From an uncultured Phascolarctobacterium sp. (GTDB lineage Bacteria > Bacillota > Negativicutes > Acidaminococcales > Acidaminococcaceae): a stretch of DNA of 64,000 nt. The DNA lies in the NCBI RefSeq assembly GCF_900753045.1, contig NZ_CAADXO010000012.1, positions 50,305 to 114,304 of the forward strand. The letters run 5' to 3'. The position numbers and the translations under genes are program-made. Below are positions 9,602-18,613 of the stretch, piece by piece (the first letter of the stretch is position 1; each line of letters starts with the position of its first letter). The notes under the pieces are model-generated. The model did not search any database, was not told the origin of the DNA, and saw only the letters and a program-made list of their open reading frames with translations.

Positions 9602-9652
9602 AAAACCGTACAACCCCTTGCTGCATAAGGCTTTGGGGCTGTACGGTTTTTG
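9602..9652 (+). terminator. Repeated palindromic terminator, copy 1
   Basis: AAAACCGTACA and TGTACGGTTTT form the outer stem, CCCC/GGGG the inner one, followed by a T-run. Partial extra copies of CCGTACA lie at 9586-9600. The same outer arms recur at 11217-11266 and 13341-13387, each time directly after a plus-strand gene. Confidence 0.8.
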
Positions 9653-9895
9653 TGTTGTGTACGGTACTCCCACAGGAGTGGTTTTGGCAAATTATGTGAG
9701 TATATGCAAATCATTTTCTGCATCACAAAACGCTTCTCATTTCTGCGTATTAGAAGCATTTTTTGCTATTCGTGTAGTTTAGTGTAAAAAAAGTGCTTTT
9801 TTTCGCGTATTTTTACACGAATATTTTGGAGAAATGTGTTGTTTTTGACACGAAAGAATTTTATAATATAGGTAGAAACATCGGAGGTGATAAAT
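9653..9895 (+). promoter_or_regulatory. Leader and promoter of the AAA ATPase gene
   Basis: AT-rich gap. A promoter-like pair TTGTTT - 17 bp - TATAAT ends at about 9870, some 26 bp before the start codon, and CGGAGGTGAT is the ribosome site. An inverted repeat with arms TTCGTGTA/TACACGAA lies upstream of it (~9770-9822). Confidence 0.4.
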
Positions 9896-11191
9896 ATGTA
9901 TAGAAAAATATCACAGAAATTACTTGCATGGAAAGAAAGTCCTTTCCGCAAACCACTTTTATTGCAAGGTGCCAGACAGGTAGGCAAAACCTTCTCTGTT
10001 TTGGAATTTGGGCGTAACAACTATGAAAATGTAGCATATTTTAACTTTGAAACCAACACACAATTAAACGCAACCTTTGAGGAAAATATAGAGCCGGGAT
10101 ATTTGCTGCCTATTTTATCACATATAGCAGGCACCAGTATCATCAAGGAAAAAACACTCATCATCTTCGATGAAGTGCAGCTTTGTGAACGTGCTCTCAC
10201 CTCGTTAAAATACTTTTGCGAGCAGGCACCGGAATACCACATCATCGCTTTGGGAAGCCTTTTAGGTGTCGCAGTTAACCGCAAAACCTACTCCTTCCCA
10301 GTTGGTAAGGTGGATATGCTTACCATGTATCCGATGGATATGGAAGAATTTTTGTTGGCGCTGGACGAAAGCTACCTGTTGGAGAAAATCAAGGCCTGCT
10401 TTAAAGATAAAACTGCTATGCCTGCAGCCCTACACCAATCTGCCTTAGAGCTTTACCGACAATATCTTGTTGTAGGCGGTATGCCGGAGGCAGTGATGAT
10501 TTTCAGCAAGACGAAGGATTATGTCTTTGTCCGTCATATTCAGGATACTATTCTTACAAGCTATCTTAATGATATGAGCAAGTACAATACTGAAAATGAA
10601 ATCAAAAAGACCAGGCTTACGTATGATAATATAACGGTGCAGCTTTCCAAGAAGAATACACGCTTTCAATATAAGCTGATAAAAAGCGGTGCGCGGGCAG
10701 CGGAGTTTGAAAACGCGATAGAATGGCTTATTCTTTCCGGTATAGTTGACCAGGTTTATAAGGTTGAGCAAATCAAAAAGCCTTTGGCTAACTACCGTGA
10801 TATTGATGCCTTTAAGATTTATTTGTCAGATGTAGGCTTATTATGCGCCAAGAAAGACATTATTGCCAACGATATCCTTTATATGGTGGATGAACTTAAT
10901 GATTTTAAGGGTGGTATGACGGAAAACTATGTGCATAATCAACTGAAAATCAATGATTATACAACCTACTATTGGGAATCGGATCGTGGCGCTGAAATTG
11001 ACTTTATTATTCAGCGCGAAGGCAAGCTCATTCCTATTGAAGTAAAAGCTGCCGATAACACCAGAGCCAAAAGCTTGAAGCTGTATATGGACAGGTTCGA
11101 GCCTGCATATGCTATCAAACTTTCTACCAAAAATTTTGCTCAGGAGGATAATAAGCTTATTATTCCTTTATATGCAGCATTTTGTATCTGA
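9896..11191 (+). CDS. AAA-family ATPase with DUF4143 domain
   Basis: 431 residues. The P-loop LLQGARQVGKT is near residue 23 and the Walker B region FDEVQLCERA near residue 87, followed by the C-terminal DUF4143 nuclease-like region with EIDFIIQREGKLIPIEVKA, a PD-(D/E)xK-like pattern. This large family is common in anaerobes and often lies in variable regions. Its role is not established; membership of defence or toxin systems has been proposed for some relatives. The ATG at 9896 is preferred over an in-frame GTG that sits inside the ribosome site. It lies between two copies of the CCGTACA palindrome, suggesting an accessory insertion. Confidence 0.85.
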   Translation: MYRKISQKLLAWKESPFRKPLLLQGARQVGKTFSVLEFGRNNYENVAYFNFETNTQLNATFEENIEPGYLLPILSHIAGTSIIKEKTLIIFDEVQLCERALTSLKYFCEQAPEYHIIALGSLLGVAVNRKTYSFPVGKVDMLTMYPMDMEEFLLALDESYLLEKIKACFKDKTAMPAALHQSALELYRQYLVVGGMPEAVMIFSKTKDYVFVRHIQDTILTSYLNDMSKYNTENEIKKTRLTYDNITVQLSKKNTRFQYKLIKSGARAAEFENAIEWLILSGIVDQVYKVEQIKKPLANYRDIDAFKIYLSDVGLLCAKKDIIANDILYMVDELNDFKGGMTENYVHNQLKINDYTTYYWESDRGAEIDFIIQREGKLIPIEVKAADNTRAKSLKLYMDRFEPAYAIKLSTKNFAQEDNKLIIPLYAAFCI

Positions 11192-11216
11192 AGTAATAGA
11201 ATAGCGTACACATAAC

Positions 11217-11266
11217 AAAAACCGTACACGCGCAAAGCCTTGCCACGCCTGCGTTTGTACGGTTTT
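11217..11266 (+). terminator. Repeated palindromic terminator, copy 2
   Basis: AAAACCGTACA ... TGTACGGTTTT with inner CGCGCA/TGCG pairing, 25 bases after the ATPase stop. The loop sequence GCAAAGCC is shared with the copy at 13341. Confidence 0.8.
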
Positions 11267-11401
11267 GTTGTCTTAAAGTTGATGCTCTGACTAATTATCA
11301 TTACTTTTATCAGAAAATACTTATTCTGCCAGAAGCTTATAGGATCCCTTGTTTTTGAAAATTAGTTGCTCATAAGCTTTCAGAGCATCTTCATCATTGG
11401 C

Positions 11402-12211
11402 TTATTCTTCTGGTTCCGCAACCTTCGGCGGATACTTTTCTTCAAAAGCGCGCAATACACCAAGCAGTCTTTCGTCCAGATAGCTCATGCCCTGCTCCCG
11501 CAGTTTTTGCGGTATGCCGTAATAGCATTCTGCTACCGCACCGGTGATTGCTGCTAGCGTGTCGCTGTCACCACCGATAGAAATAGCATTACGGATTGCA
11601 TCTTCATAGCTTGTCGACTCGAAGAAAGCCATCAATGCCTGCGGTACGGTATTCTGGCAGGTTTCATTGAACATATAGGAATCGCGGATACCATCGAGCG
11701 TGAAGTCCATAGGATAATAGTTGGCATCAATATAATCCCTGATGGCTTGCATATCTGCGCCCTGCTTAGCCATAAAGGCTGCCACGGCAGTTGCCTCCGC
11801 TCCCTTGATGCCCTCCGGATGGTTGTGCGTCACGTCTGTCACCATCAGCGAAAGCTGTTTAACCTGCTCCATGGTATTCGCAGTATATACAACACCGCTT
11901 ACGCGCATTGCCGAACCGTTGCCATAGCTGTTATAAGGCTGCGGGTCGCCAAAATAAAGCCAGCAAGAAAAGGTTCTGCCATAACCGGCATCAGGATATG
12001 CCTCACCAAAAGCACGCATTTTTGCTACAGCCTGCTCGCGCAAATCGCTGAAATCAGGCTTGCTCTCCAAAAGCGCCTCGCATAACGCCAAAGACATTAC
12101 GCTGTCATCTGTGAAAAAGCAGCCATTAGTAAAAAACTCAAAATCCTTTGCTTTGTAATTATCCCATTCAAAACGTGAACCGACAATATCGCCGATAATT
12201 GCACCCAGCAT
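11402..12211 (-). CDS. ADP-ribosylglycohydrolase (DraG-like)
   Basis: Removes ADP-ribose from modified proteins or other acceptors. The family's metal-binding residues appear in FTDDSVMSLAL near residue 38 and in SIGGDSDTLAAITGA near residue 220; the N-terminus MLGAIIGDIVGSRFEW is typical. Start ATG at 12211 behind GGAGG; 269 residues. The frame after the TAA stop stays open for 26 more protein-like codons, down to 11321, which may be a recently cut-off tail. Transcribed divergently from a macro-domain gene, another ADP-ribose enzyme. Confidence 0.88.
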   Translation of the reverse strand: MLGAIIGDIVGSRFEWDNYKAKDFEFFTNGCFFTDDSVMSLALCEALLESKPDFSDLREQAVAKMRAFGEAYPDAGYGRTFSCWLYFGDPQPYNSYGNGSAMRVSGVVYTANTMEQVKQLSLMVTDVTHNHPEGIKGAEATAVAAFMAKQGADMQAIRDYIDANYYPMDFTLDGIRDSYMFNETCQNTVPQALMAFFESTSYEDAIRNAISIGGDSDTLAAITGAVAECYYGIPQKLREQGMSYLDERLLGVLRAFEEKYPPKVAEPEE

Positions 12212-12371
12212 TGTATACGCCTCCACTCTTTTGTTATATGTATATTATAGCATAATTGCTGCGATATTACTTGTTATATACGTATATGCGTGTTAAAATG
12301 AGTTTGTAAACAGATAAATTTGATAGTCTTTTCAAACTTTTCTTTTATATTTTTATAAGGAGTTGGTCGTA

Positions 12372-12899
12372 TTGGAATACTTGGTTATCAAAAACAATAT
12401 TACTGAGATAAAATGCGATGCTGTTGTCAATTCAGCTAATCAACATTTAATTAAAGGCTCTGGCATTTGTAAATCAATATATGAAAGTGCCGGGGAAGCA
12501 GAATTGGATAAGTATTTAGAATGCGCTGATGGTCTTGTTGAAGGTGAATGTATTGCAACACCAGGATTTAATTTGCCTGCAAAATATATTTTTCATGTTC
12601 TCACTCCCAAGTATTATATAAAGAATGATATAAACATAGAAAAATTTAGTCAGTGCTATGCCTCTATTCTACAAGCAGCAGAATACTATCGTTGTGAAAC
12701 AATAGCTATTCCATGTATTGGCACGGGACATCATGGCTGGCCGTTGGATTTGTCTTCTAACATTGCTATAGATACTTTATATTGGATTATAAATGCAGAT
12801 GAATCGCGTTTTTCTTTCTTAAAGCAAGTTATTTTTAGTTGTCCTGATTGGCAACATTACTTAACTTATAAGGGATTAATAAATTCAAGGAAACTATAA
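12372..12899 (+). CDS. Macro-domain protein (ADP-ribose binding/hydrolysing)
   Basis: 175 residues. Macro-domain hallmarks are visible: CDAVVNSANQHLIKGSGI near the N-terminus (ligand-binding Asn and Gly-rich loop) and IAIPCIGTGHHGWPLD further on. Members bind ADP-ribose or remove it from proteins and O-acetyl-ADP-ribose; which applies here cannot be told. The start is most likely the TTG at 12372, nine bases after AAGGAG; an in-frame TTG at 12363 is too close to that site. The AT-rich composition differs from the neighbours, suggesting transfer. Its pairing with the divergent ADP-ribosylglycohydrolase points to a shared theme. Confidence 0.8.
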   Translation: MEYLVIKNNITEIKCDAVVNSANQHLIKGSGICKSIYESAGEAELDKYLECADGLVEGECIATPGFNLPAKYIFHVLTPKYYIKNDINIEKFSQCYASILQAAEYYRCETIAIPCIGTGHHGWPLDLSSNIAIDTLYWIINADESRFSFLKQVIFSCPDWQHYLTYKGLINSRKL

Positions 12900-12954
12900 A
12901 TATATACTATTGTATCTTTCCGTACATTATCGAACATAAAGGAGGCGCTACATC

Positions 12955-13341
12955 ATGCTCGTTATATATCCCGCAATTATTCATGTTGATGATGATGGCC
13001 TGTGGGCAGAATTCCCCGATCTTCCGGGCTGCTTTACGCAAGGCGATACGCAGGAGGAGCTGCTGGCCAAAGCGGCGGAAGCTATGGAATGCTTTTTGAT
13101 GGGACTGCTGGAGGACGGCGAAAAGCTGCCGCAGGCTTCTGCTCCCCAAAACATCAAATTGACCGAACCCAATACCTATACTTCCTTGATTCAGTCGAAA
13201 ATAGACCTAGCGAAGAATACGCGTTCTGTTAAAAAGACGCTGACTATTCCTGCGTGGCTCAACAAGCGCGCTCTGGACGCCAATATTAACTTCAGCAGCC
13301 TGCTGCAGGACGCTCTTGTAAACGAACTGAAAATCGTCTAA
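12955..13341 (+). CDS. HicB-family antitoxin-like protein (no HicA visible)
   Basis: 128 residues. The N-terminal HicB fold shows YPAIIHVDDDGLWAEFPDLPGC and QEELLAKAAEAME. The C-terminal part (KKTLTIPAWLNKRA...FSSLLQDALV) looks like a ribbon-helix-helix DNA-binding domain. HicB normally neutralises the HicA RNase. No HicA-like frame is found next to it on either strand, so this is an orphan or regulator. RBS GGAGGCGC before the ATG. Confidence 0.8.
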   Translation: MLVIYPAIIHVDDDGLWAEFPDLPGCFTQGDTQEELLAKAAEAMECFLMGLLEDGEKLPQASAPQNIKLTEPNTYTSLIQSKIDLAKNTRSVKKTLTIPAWLNKRALDANINFSSLLQDALVNELKIV

Positions 13342-13397
13342 ACCGTACATGCGCAAAGCCCTGCCCGGCCTGCGTTTGTACGGTTTTGTACGGTTTT
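13341..13397 (+). terminator. Repeated palindromic terminator, copy 3
   Basis: AAACCGTACA ... TGTACGGTTTT, followed by a second partial right arm TGTACGGTTTT. It begins on the last base of the hicB stop codon. The loop resembles that of copy 2. Confidence 0.78.
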
Positions 13398-13430
13398 CTG
13401 CGACAGCCAAATATACATATAAATATACAG

Positions 13431-13467
13431 AAACGCTCTGCCAACCTTGCGGTCAGCAGAGCGTTTT
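13431..13467. terminator. Bidirectional terminator between hicB and purL
   Basis: AAACGCTCTGC and GCAGAGCGTTT form a perfect 11-bp stem with A- and T-runs outside, so it can stop transcripts from both sides. It lies 25 bases past the purL stop. Confidence 0.85.
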
Positions 13468-13491
13468 ATTGTGTCAGTATAAAGCCTCAGC

Positions 13492-16400
13492 TTATTTGAA
13501 GTAGCTTACGCCGGACAGGAAAATCTTCTGATCCTTGTCGCCAGCAATGTTGCGGAACAGGCCCGGAGCAAAGCGCTCGCTGTGACCCATCTTGCCGAGG
13601 ATACGTCCGTCGGGGCTAGTGATGCCTTCGATAGCATACAGGCTGCCGTTCGGGTTGAACGGAGTGTTCATGGTCGGTACGCCCTGAGCATTTACATACT
13701 GGGTAGCAACCTGGCCGTTAGCGAACAGCTCTTTAATGGTGCTTTCCGGAGCGTAGAAACGGCCTTCGCCGTGGGATACGGCAACTGCATGCTCTTCGCC
13801 GGGCTCGCACAGGCTGAACCACGGAGATTTGTTGGAAACAACTCTGGTGGTAACAATCTGGGAAATATGACGGCCGATGTTGTTGAAGGTCAGTGTCGGT
13901 GCATCGCTGGTCATATCGCGGATATCGCCGTACGGAACGAGGCCAAGCTTAATCAATGCCTGGAAGCCATTGCAGATACCCAGCATCAGGCCATCGCGGT
14001 TTTCGAGCAGGTCGCTGATTGCTTCCTTGATGCGCGGGTTGCGGAACATGGTAGCGATGAATTTGCCGCTGCCGTCAGGCTCGTCACCGGCGCTGAAGCC
14101 ACCGGGGATCATAACGATCTGGGAGTTGTTGATATATTTAACCATTGCTTCTACGGATTCTTCGATAGCAGCAGCGGTAAGGTTGCGCACGATGAAGGTG
14201 TTAGCTTCGGCACCTGCAGCTTCAAAAGCGCGGGCACTGTCGTATTCGCAGTTGTTGCCGGGGAATACGGGGATGAATACGCGCGGTTTGGCGATATTCA
14301 CCGGAGCGGTGAGCGTCAGCTCGCTCTTGTACAGCGGCATAGCGATGTCAGCAGGCTCCTCTGCCTTCGGAGTGCCGTCCGGGAAGATGCCCAGCAGCGG
14401 CTCGCGGTATGCGGCAAAGGCTTTCGCAGCGTCAATCTTGGTGTCGTTGATGGTGATGCCTGCTTCGGCAGTAGTGTGGCCGAGCAGCATGTAATCCAGA
14501 CCTTCGAACAGCTCTTCCGGTTCTACGCCGGCTGCCAGCTCGATAACCATGCCACCGGGCTGCAGAGTAAAGAGGCTGTCGGTATCGTGGAACGGTTTGA
14601 TGAATTCAAAGCCAAGCTCGTTGCCCAGGCTCATGGTGGTTACCAGTGCAGCTACGCCACCCTCTTTAACAGCGGCAGCAGCAGCGATTTTGCCTGCTTC
14701 TATAGCCTTGTGTACAGCGGTCAGGTTTTCCTTCAGCGCTGCAAAATCCAGTACTTCGGCACTGTTGCGCGGGCAGGACAGGAAGATTACCTTGTCGCCT
14801 GCTGCCTTGAAGTCGGCAGATACAGCCTTGTTGCCATCGATTACGCCTACAGCGAAGGAAACGAGTGTAGGCGGAACGGTTTTGTCCATGAAGGTACCGC
14901 TCATGCTGTCCTTGCCGCCGATTGCCGGCAGGTCCAGTGCATCAAGTGCGGTGAAGGCGCCCAGCAGTGCGCTGAACGGCTGGCCCCAGCTGTTGGCATC
15001 ATGCAGTTTCGGGAAGTACTCCTGCAGAGTCAGGCGCAGCTTAGCGGGGTCTGCACCCAGAGCTACGGCACGAACTACGGATTCGGTTACAGCGTACATT
15101 GCGCCGTGGAACGGGCTCCAGCAGGCAACGTTCGGGTTGTAGCCGCAGGCCATTACGCTGGCTGCAGTGGTGTTGCCATGCAGCACAGGAATGCGACCTA
15201 CCATGCCCTCGCTCGGGGTGAGCTGGGTTTTGCCGCCAAACGGCATCATTACGGTGCCACGGCCGATGGTGCTGTCAAAGCGCTCGGACAGGCCCTTTTC
15301 GCTGCAAACATTCAGACGGCCGAGGTTAGCCAGCCATGCAGCCTCCAGGTCAGCAGCGGAGGTTACTTCGGCAGGAACCTGCTCGAATACGTTGTCCTCT
15401 TTTTCTTCGCTTACTACGATATTGGTGTGCTGTGCAACGCCGTTGGTATCGAGGAAAGCGCGGGACAGGTCAACAATTTTATCGCCACGCCAGAACATAA
15501 CCAGGCGCGGTTCTTCGGTAACGTCGGCAACAACAGTTGCTTCCAGGTTTTCTTCGTCAGCATATTTGATGAAGGCGTCGCGGTCAGCGGCAGCGATAAC
15601 AACAGCCATACGCTCCTGAGATTCGGAGATAGCCAGCTCGGTGCCGTCCAGGCCTTCGTATTTCTTGGGAACCTTGTCGAGATCAATAACAAGACCGTCG
15701 GTCAGCTCGCCGATAGCAACGGATACACCGCCTGCACCGAAGTCGTTGCAGCGTTTGATCATTGCGGTTACGGCAGGGTTGCGGAACAGACGTTGGATTT
15801 TGCGTTCGGTCGGAGGATTACCCTTCTGTACCTCTGCGCCGCAGCTCATGAGGGAGTCAACAGTGTGCTCCTTGGAGGAACCGGTTGCACCGCCGCAGCC
15901 GTCACGGCCGGTTTTACCGCCCAGCAGTACTACGATATCGCCGGCAGAGGGACGCTCACGGCGAACTGCGCTACGGGGAGCAGCGCCGATTACGCCGCCG
16001 ATTTCCATACGCTTCGCAACAAATTTATCATGATAGTATTCCTGTACATGGCCGGTTGCCAGACCGATCTGGTTGCCGTAGGAGCTGTAGCCTGCAGCTG
16101 CGCCGATGGTAATCTTGCGCTGAGGCAGCTTGCCGGGCAGGGTTTCGCTGATCGGGGTGCGCGGGTCGGCACTGCCGGTTACACGCATAGCCTGATATAC
16201 ATAGGAACGGCCGGACAGCGGATCGCGGATTGCACCGCCGAGGCAGGTTGCAGCGCCGCCGAACGGTTCGATTTCGGTCGGATGGTTATGGGTTTCGTTT
16301 TTGAACATTACCAGCCACTCTTCGGTTTTGCCGTCGATTTCGATAGGCACAACGATAGAGCAGGCATTGATTTCTTCGGACTGGTCAAGGTCAGCCAGCT

Positions 16401-17268
16401 TGCCTTCCTTGCGCAGCTTCTTCATGCCGATTACGGCAATGTCCATCAGGGTTACCGGACGCTCGGTGTCTTCACCGTAAACCTCGTCACGGGCAGCCAT
16501 GTATTTGTCATAAGCCTCTTGTACAGGCTGGGTAAAGGTGCCAGGAACGATATCTACATCCTCAATCTGAGTCATGAAGGTGGTATGACGGCAGTGGTCG
16601 GACCAGTAGGTATCCAGCACACGGATTTCAGTAATAGTCGGCTCGCGGTGCTCCTCGTTAAAGTATTTCTGGCACCACAGCAGGTCGTCCAGGCTCATAG
16701 CCAGGCCCATGGATTGGCGCAGTGCTTCTGCTTCTTCCTTGGACATGGTCAGGAAACCGGTAACGGATTTAACCTTTTCCGGCTCCTCGCAGGTGCTGAT
16801 GAGGGTTTCAGGCTTAGCCTGCTCAGCCTCACGCGCTTCAATCGGGTTGATGCAGTAAGCCTTGATTTTTTCAACTTCTTCCGCAGTCAGCTCGCCTTCC
16901 AGCACATATACCTTAGCGGCAGCAACCATCGGGCGCTCCTTTTGGGTAATCAGCTGGATACATTGTTCGGCAAAATCCTCACGCTGGTCATATTGACCGG
17001 GCAGCAGCTCTACGGCAAAGGCAGCCTCGCCTGCAGCCAGCGGCAGCTCTTCTTCTACAACATTGTCGACAGGTGGCTCGGACAGTACCAGCTGTTTAGC
17101 CATAGCGAATTCCTCATCGCTCAGGCCCATCACGTCATAGCGGTTAACGATACGCATACCGGTAAGATTGCTCATACCAAGGTTATTGCGCAGGTCTGCC
17201 AGCAAGCCATGTGCTTCGACAGCAAAGGCATCCTTCTTTTCTACAAAAAGTCTTCTAATGTTACTCAT
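13492..17268 (-). CDS. purL: Phosphoribosylformylglycinamidine synthase, one-chain form
   Basis: Fourth step of purine synthesis: FGAR + glutamine + ATP to FGAM. At 1258 residues it is the large form that joins the N-terminal, ATP-binding AIRS-like and glutaminase domains. The AIRS-type part has NETHNHPTEIEPFGGAATC and GGKTGRDG. The C-terminal glutaminase has PGGFSAGDE, GICNGFQ with the nucleophile Cys, and a later SHGEGRFY His. Start ATG at 17268 with GGAGG upstream. The prophage lies upstream, so in this strain the promoter must sit in the remaining ~190 bp or come from phage DNA. Confidence 0.95.
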   Translation of the reverse strand: MSNIRRLFVEKKDAFAVEAHGLLADLRNNLGMSNLTGMRIVNRYDVMGLSDEEFAMAKQLVLSEPPVDNVVEEELPLAAGEAAFAVELLPGQYDQREDFAEQCIQLITQKERPMVAAAKVYVLEGELTAEEVEKIKAYCINPIEAREAEQAKPETLISTCEEPEKVKSVTGFLTMSKEEAEALRQSMGLAMSLDDLLWCQKYFNEEHREPTITEIRVLDTYWSDHCRHTTFMTQIEDVDIVPGTFTQPVQEAYDKYMAARDEVYGEDTERPVTLMDIAVIGMKKLRKEGKLADLDQSEEINACSIVVPIEIDGKTEEWLVMFKNETHNHPTEIEPFGGAATCLGGAIRDPLSGRSYVYQAMRVTGSADPRTPISETLPGKLPQRKITIGAAAGYSSYGNQIGLATGHVQEYYHDKFVAKRMEIGGVIGAAPRSAVRRERPSAGDIVVLLGGKTGRDGCGGATGSSKEHTVDSLMSCGAEVQKGNPPTERKIQRLFRNPAVTAMIKRCNDFGAGGVSVAIGELTDGLVIDLDKVPKKYEGLDGTELAISESQERMAVVIAAADRDAFIKYADEENLEATVVADVTEEPRLVMFWRGDKIVDLSRAFLDTNGVAQHTNIVVSEEKEDNVFEQVPAEVTSAADLEAAWLANLGRLNVCSEKGLSERFDSTIGRGTVMMPFGGKTQLTPSEGMVGRIPVLHGNTTAASVMACGYNPNVACWSPFHGAMYAVTESVVRAVALGADPAKLRLTLQEYFPKLHDANSWGQPFSALLGAFTALDALDLPAIGGKDSMSGTFMDKTVPPTLVSFAVGVIDGNKAVSADFKAAGDKVIFLSCPRNSAEVLDFAALKENLTAVHKAIEAGKIAAAAAVKEGGVAALVTTMSLGNELGFEFIKPFHDTDSLFTLQPGGMVIELAAGVEPEELFEGLDYMLLGHTTAEAGITINDTKIDAAKAFAAYREPLLGIFPDGTPKAEEPADIAMPLYKSELTLTAPVNIAKPRVFIPVFPGNNCEYDSARAFEAAGAEANTFIVRNLTAAAIEESVEAMVKYINNSQIVMIPGGFSAGDEPDGSGKFIATMFRNPRIKEAISDLLENRDGLMLGICNGFQALIKLGLVPYGDIRDMTSDAPTLTFNNIGRHISQIVTTRVVSNKSPWFSLCEPGEEHAVAVSHGEGRFYAPESTIKELFANGQVATQYVNAQGVPTMNTPFNPNGSLYAIEGITSPDGRILGKMGHSERFAPGLFRNIAGDKDQKIFLSGVSYFK

Positions 17269-17458
17269 ATACACGGCCTCCAATGTAATTTTCTCGAGGT
17301 GAATACTTGCTATTTATGTATCTATTTTAACCAATACACTTATATGGTTATGTCAAATAGATTATAAAGAAATATATTGTCTAGGTAATAAACTTGTATT
17401 ATTTTGACAATGTATTCCCTTGTAAAACCTGTTGTTTGTGACTTTATAGTGTCACATG
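17269..17458. other. purL leader and left prophage junction (attL region)
   Basis: AT-rich 190 bp between purL and the integrase stop; the left phage-host junction must lie here. On the minus strand a TTGACA (17350s) precedes purL, but no -10 at ideal spacing was seen. GTGAC/GTCAC at 17438-17455 can form a hairpin that may end the integrase transcript. Short words shared with the right junction (CTATTTTAA at 17322, GTTTGTGA at 17434) are too short to name as the att core. Confidence 0.4.
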
Positions 17459-18613
17459 CTAAGCTTCTATCACAGCAACGTGTTTTTCCGAACATTCCTG
17501 CAAGATGTGCCCATAGATAGCATAGGTGACCGCTATGCTAGTGTGTCCTAAGCGTTCTGTTATAAGAGCTATAGGTACATGCTTGTAAATCATGTTGGAT
17601 GCATTTGTGTGTCTCAATCCGTGGAACGTGAAAGGTCTAGTGATACCTGCGCCTTTCCTAGTGAAATCCCACGCATGGATAAGCAACCGCTCCACATAGA
17701 AGCTATCTCTTTTCCTATTATAGAAGATATAAGGTGACTTGTCAAAGCTAAGTGGCTTTAAAGACATAAGAAGCTGTGTTGTCTTCTCAGATATTTTGAT
17801 GGTGCGATACCCAGCTTGTGTCTTAGGGTATGTAACTATTGTCTTGTTATTCTTATCCTTAGCTAAGGTTCTTTTTACAGATATTGTATTAGCAGCATCA
17901 TCGAGACAATCCCACGTAAGAGCTAACAGCTCCCCTTCTCTCATGCCTGTTTCATAAGCAAGACAATACAGAGCATAGAACTGATACTTCAGCATAGGTT
18001 TCTCCTTGTGCTCCCATAGGGGCAGGAGGAACGCTTTGATTCGCTCGTGCTCCTCTTGCGATAAGACAACCACTTCATGTTTAGGTTTGTCACTCTTTGG
18101 TGTCTTCTGCATCGAAGTTACAGGTGACTTTCCAATGAGGTCTTGTTCTACACACCATTTGAAAAAGAGCCTTAAGCGACCTATATAATTAAGATAGGTA
18201 TTAGTTGAATAGTTCTTTTGATGCCACTCTAAGAGCATGGTATCTATAGTATGAGTGGTGACCTTAGATAACGCTAAGCCATTAGCTGTTTTGTCTAGGA
18301 GCTTAAGTACACGCCTTGTGGTGATTATTACAGACCCTGACATCCGCTGAGCTTCTAGGTGCTTAAGGTACACCTCACCCTGATACTTTATTGTGTCTTC
18401 TTCTGCTTTTACTTGCAGACCTTTATCCTCTTTGTCTCTCTGAAGCTTCTTCAGCTTCTCCACAGCTTCCTTTTTTGTGTCTGCTGTGGCTGATAGCCAA
18501 CGCCTTTTGCCATCCACAGGGTCTAATTCTACCCTAACACGTACTTTACCGCTAGGGAGGACTATTATAGACCCCTCTCCTTTAGGTCTTCTACGAGTGG
18601 TTTTAGATGGCAT
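17459..18613 (-). CDS. int: Phage tyrosine recombinase (integrase)
   Basis: Site-specific recombinase for integration and excision. 384 residues: an arm-binding-like N-terminus rich in basic residues (GEGSIIVLPSGKVRVRVEL), a core-binding SAM-like domain (about 70-160), then the catalytic domain with Arg in GMREGELLALTWD, H-x-x-R in FHGLRHTNAS, and the Tyr in HTSIAVTYAIYGH. Start ATG at 18613 behind AGGAGG; an in-frame ATG upstream lacks a ribosome site. It lies at the left end, pointing outwards, as usual for integrases next to attL. Confidence 0.93.
   Translation of the reverse strand: MPSKTTRRRPKGEGSIIVLPSGKVRVRVELDPVDGKRRWLSATADTKKEAVEKLKKLQRDKEDKGLQVKAEEDTIKYQGEVYLKHLEAQRMSGSVIITTRRVLKLLDKTANGLALSKVTTHTIDTMLLEWHQKNYSTNTYLNYIGRLRLFFKWCVEQDLIGKSPVTSMQKTPKSDKPKHEVVVLSQEEHERIKAFLLPLWEHKEKPMLKYQFYALYCLAYETGMREGELLALTWDCLDDAANTISVKRTLAKDKNNKTIVTYPKTQAGYRTIKISEKTTQLLMSLKPLSFDKSPYIFYNRKRDSFYVERLLIHAWDFTRKGAGITRPFTFHGLRHTNASNMIYKHVPIALITERLGHTSIAVTYAIYGHILQECSEKHVAVIEA

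Noticed and set aside
12900..13490. HicA toxin partner for the HicB-like gene
   Set aside because: No frame with a HicA pattern (basic double-stranded-RNA-binding fold, G-x-H motif) on either strand nearby.
13582..17367. Very long open frame on the plus strand opposite purL
   Set aside because: It is the antisense of purL, with composition of a shadow frame (many Cys/His/Phe, no motifs). purL has full family likeness.
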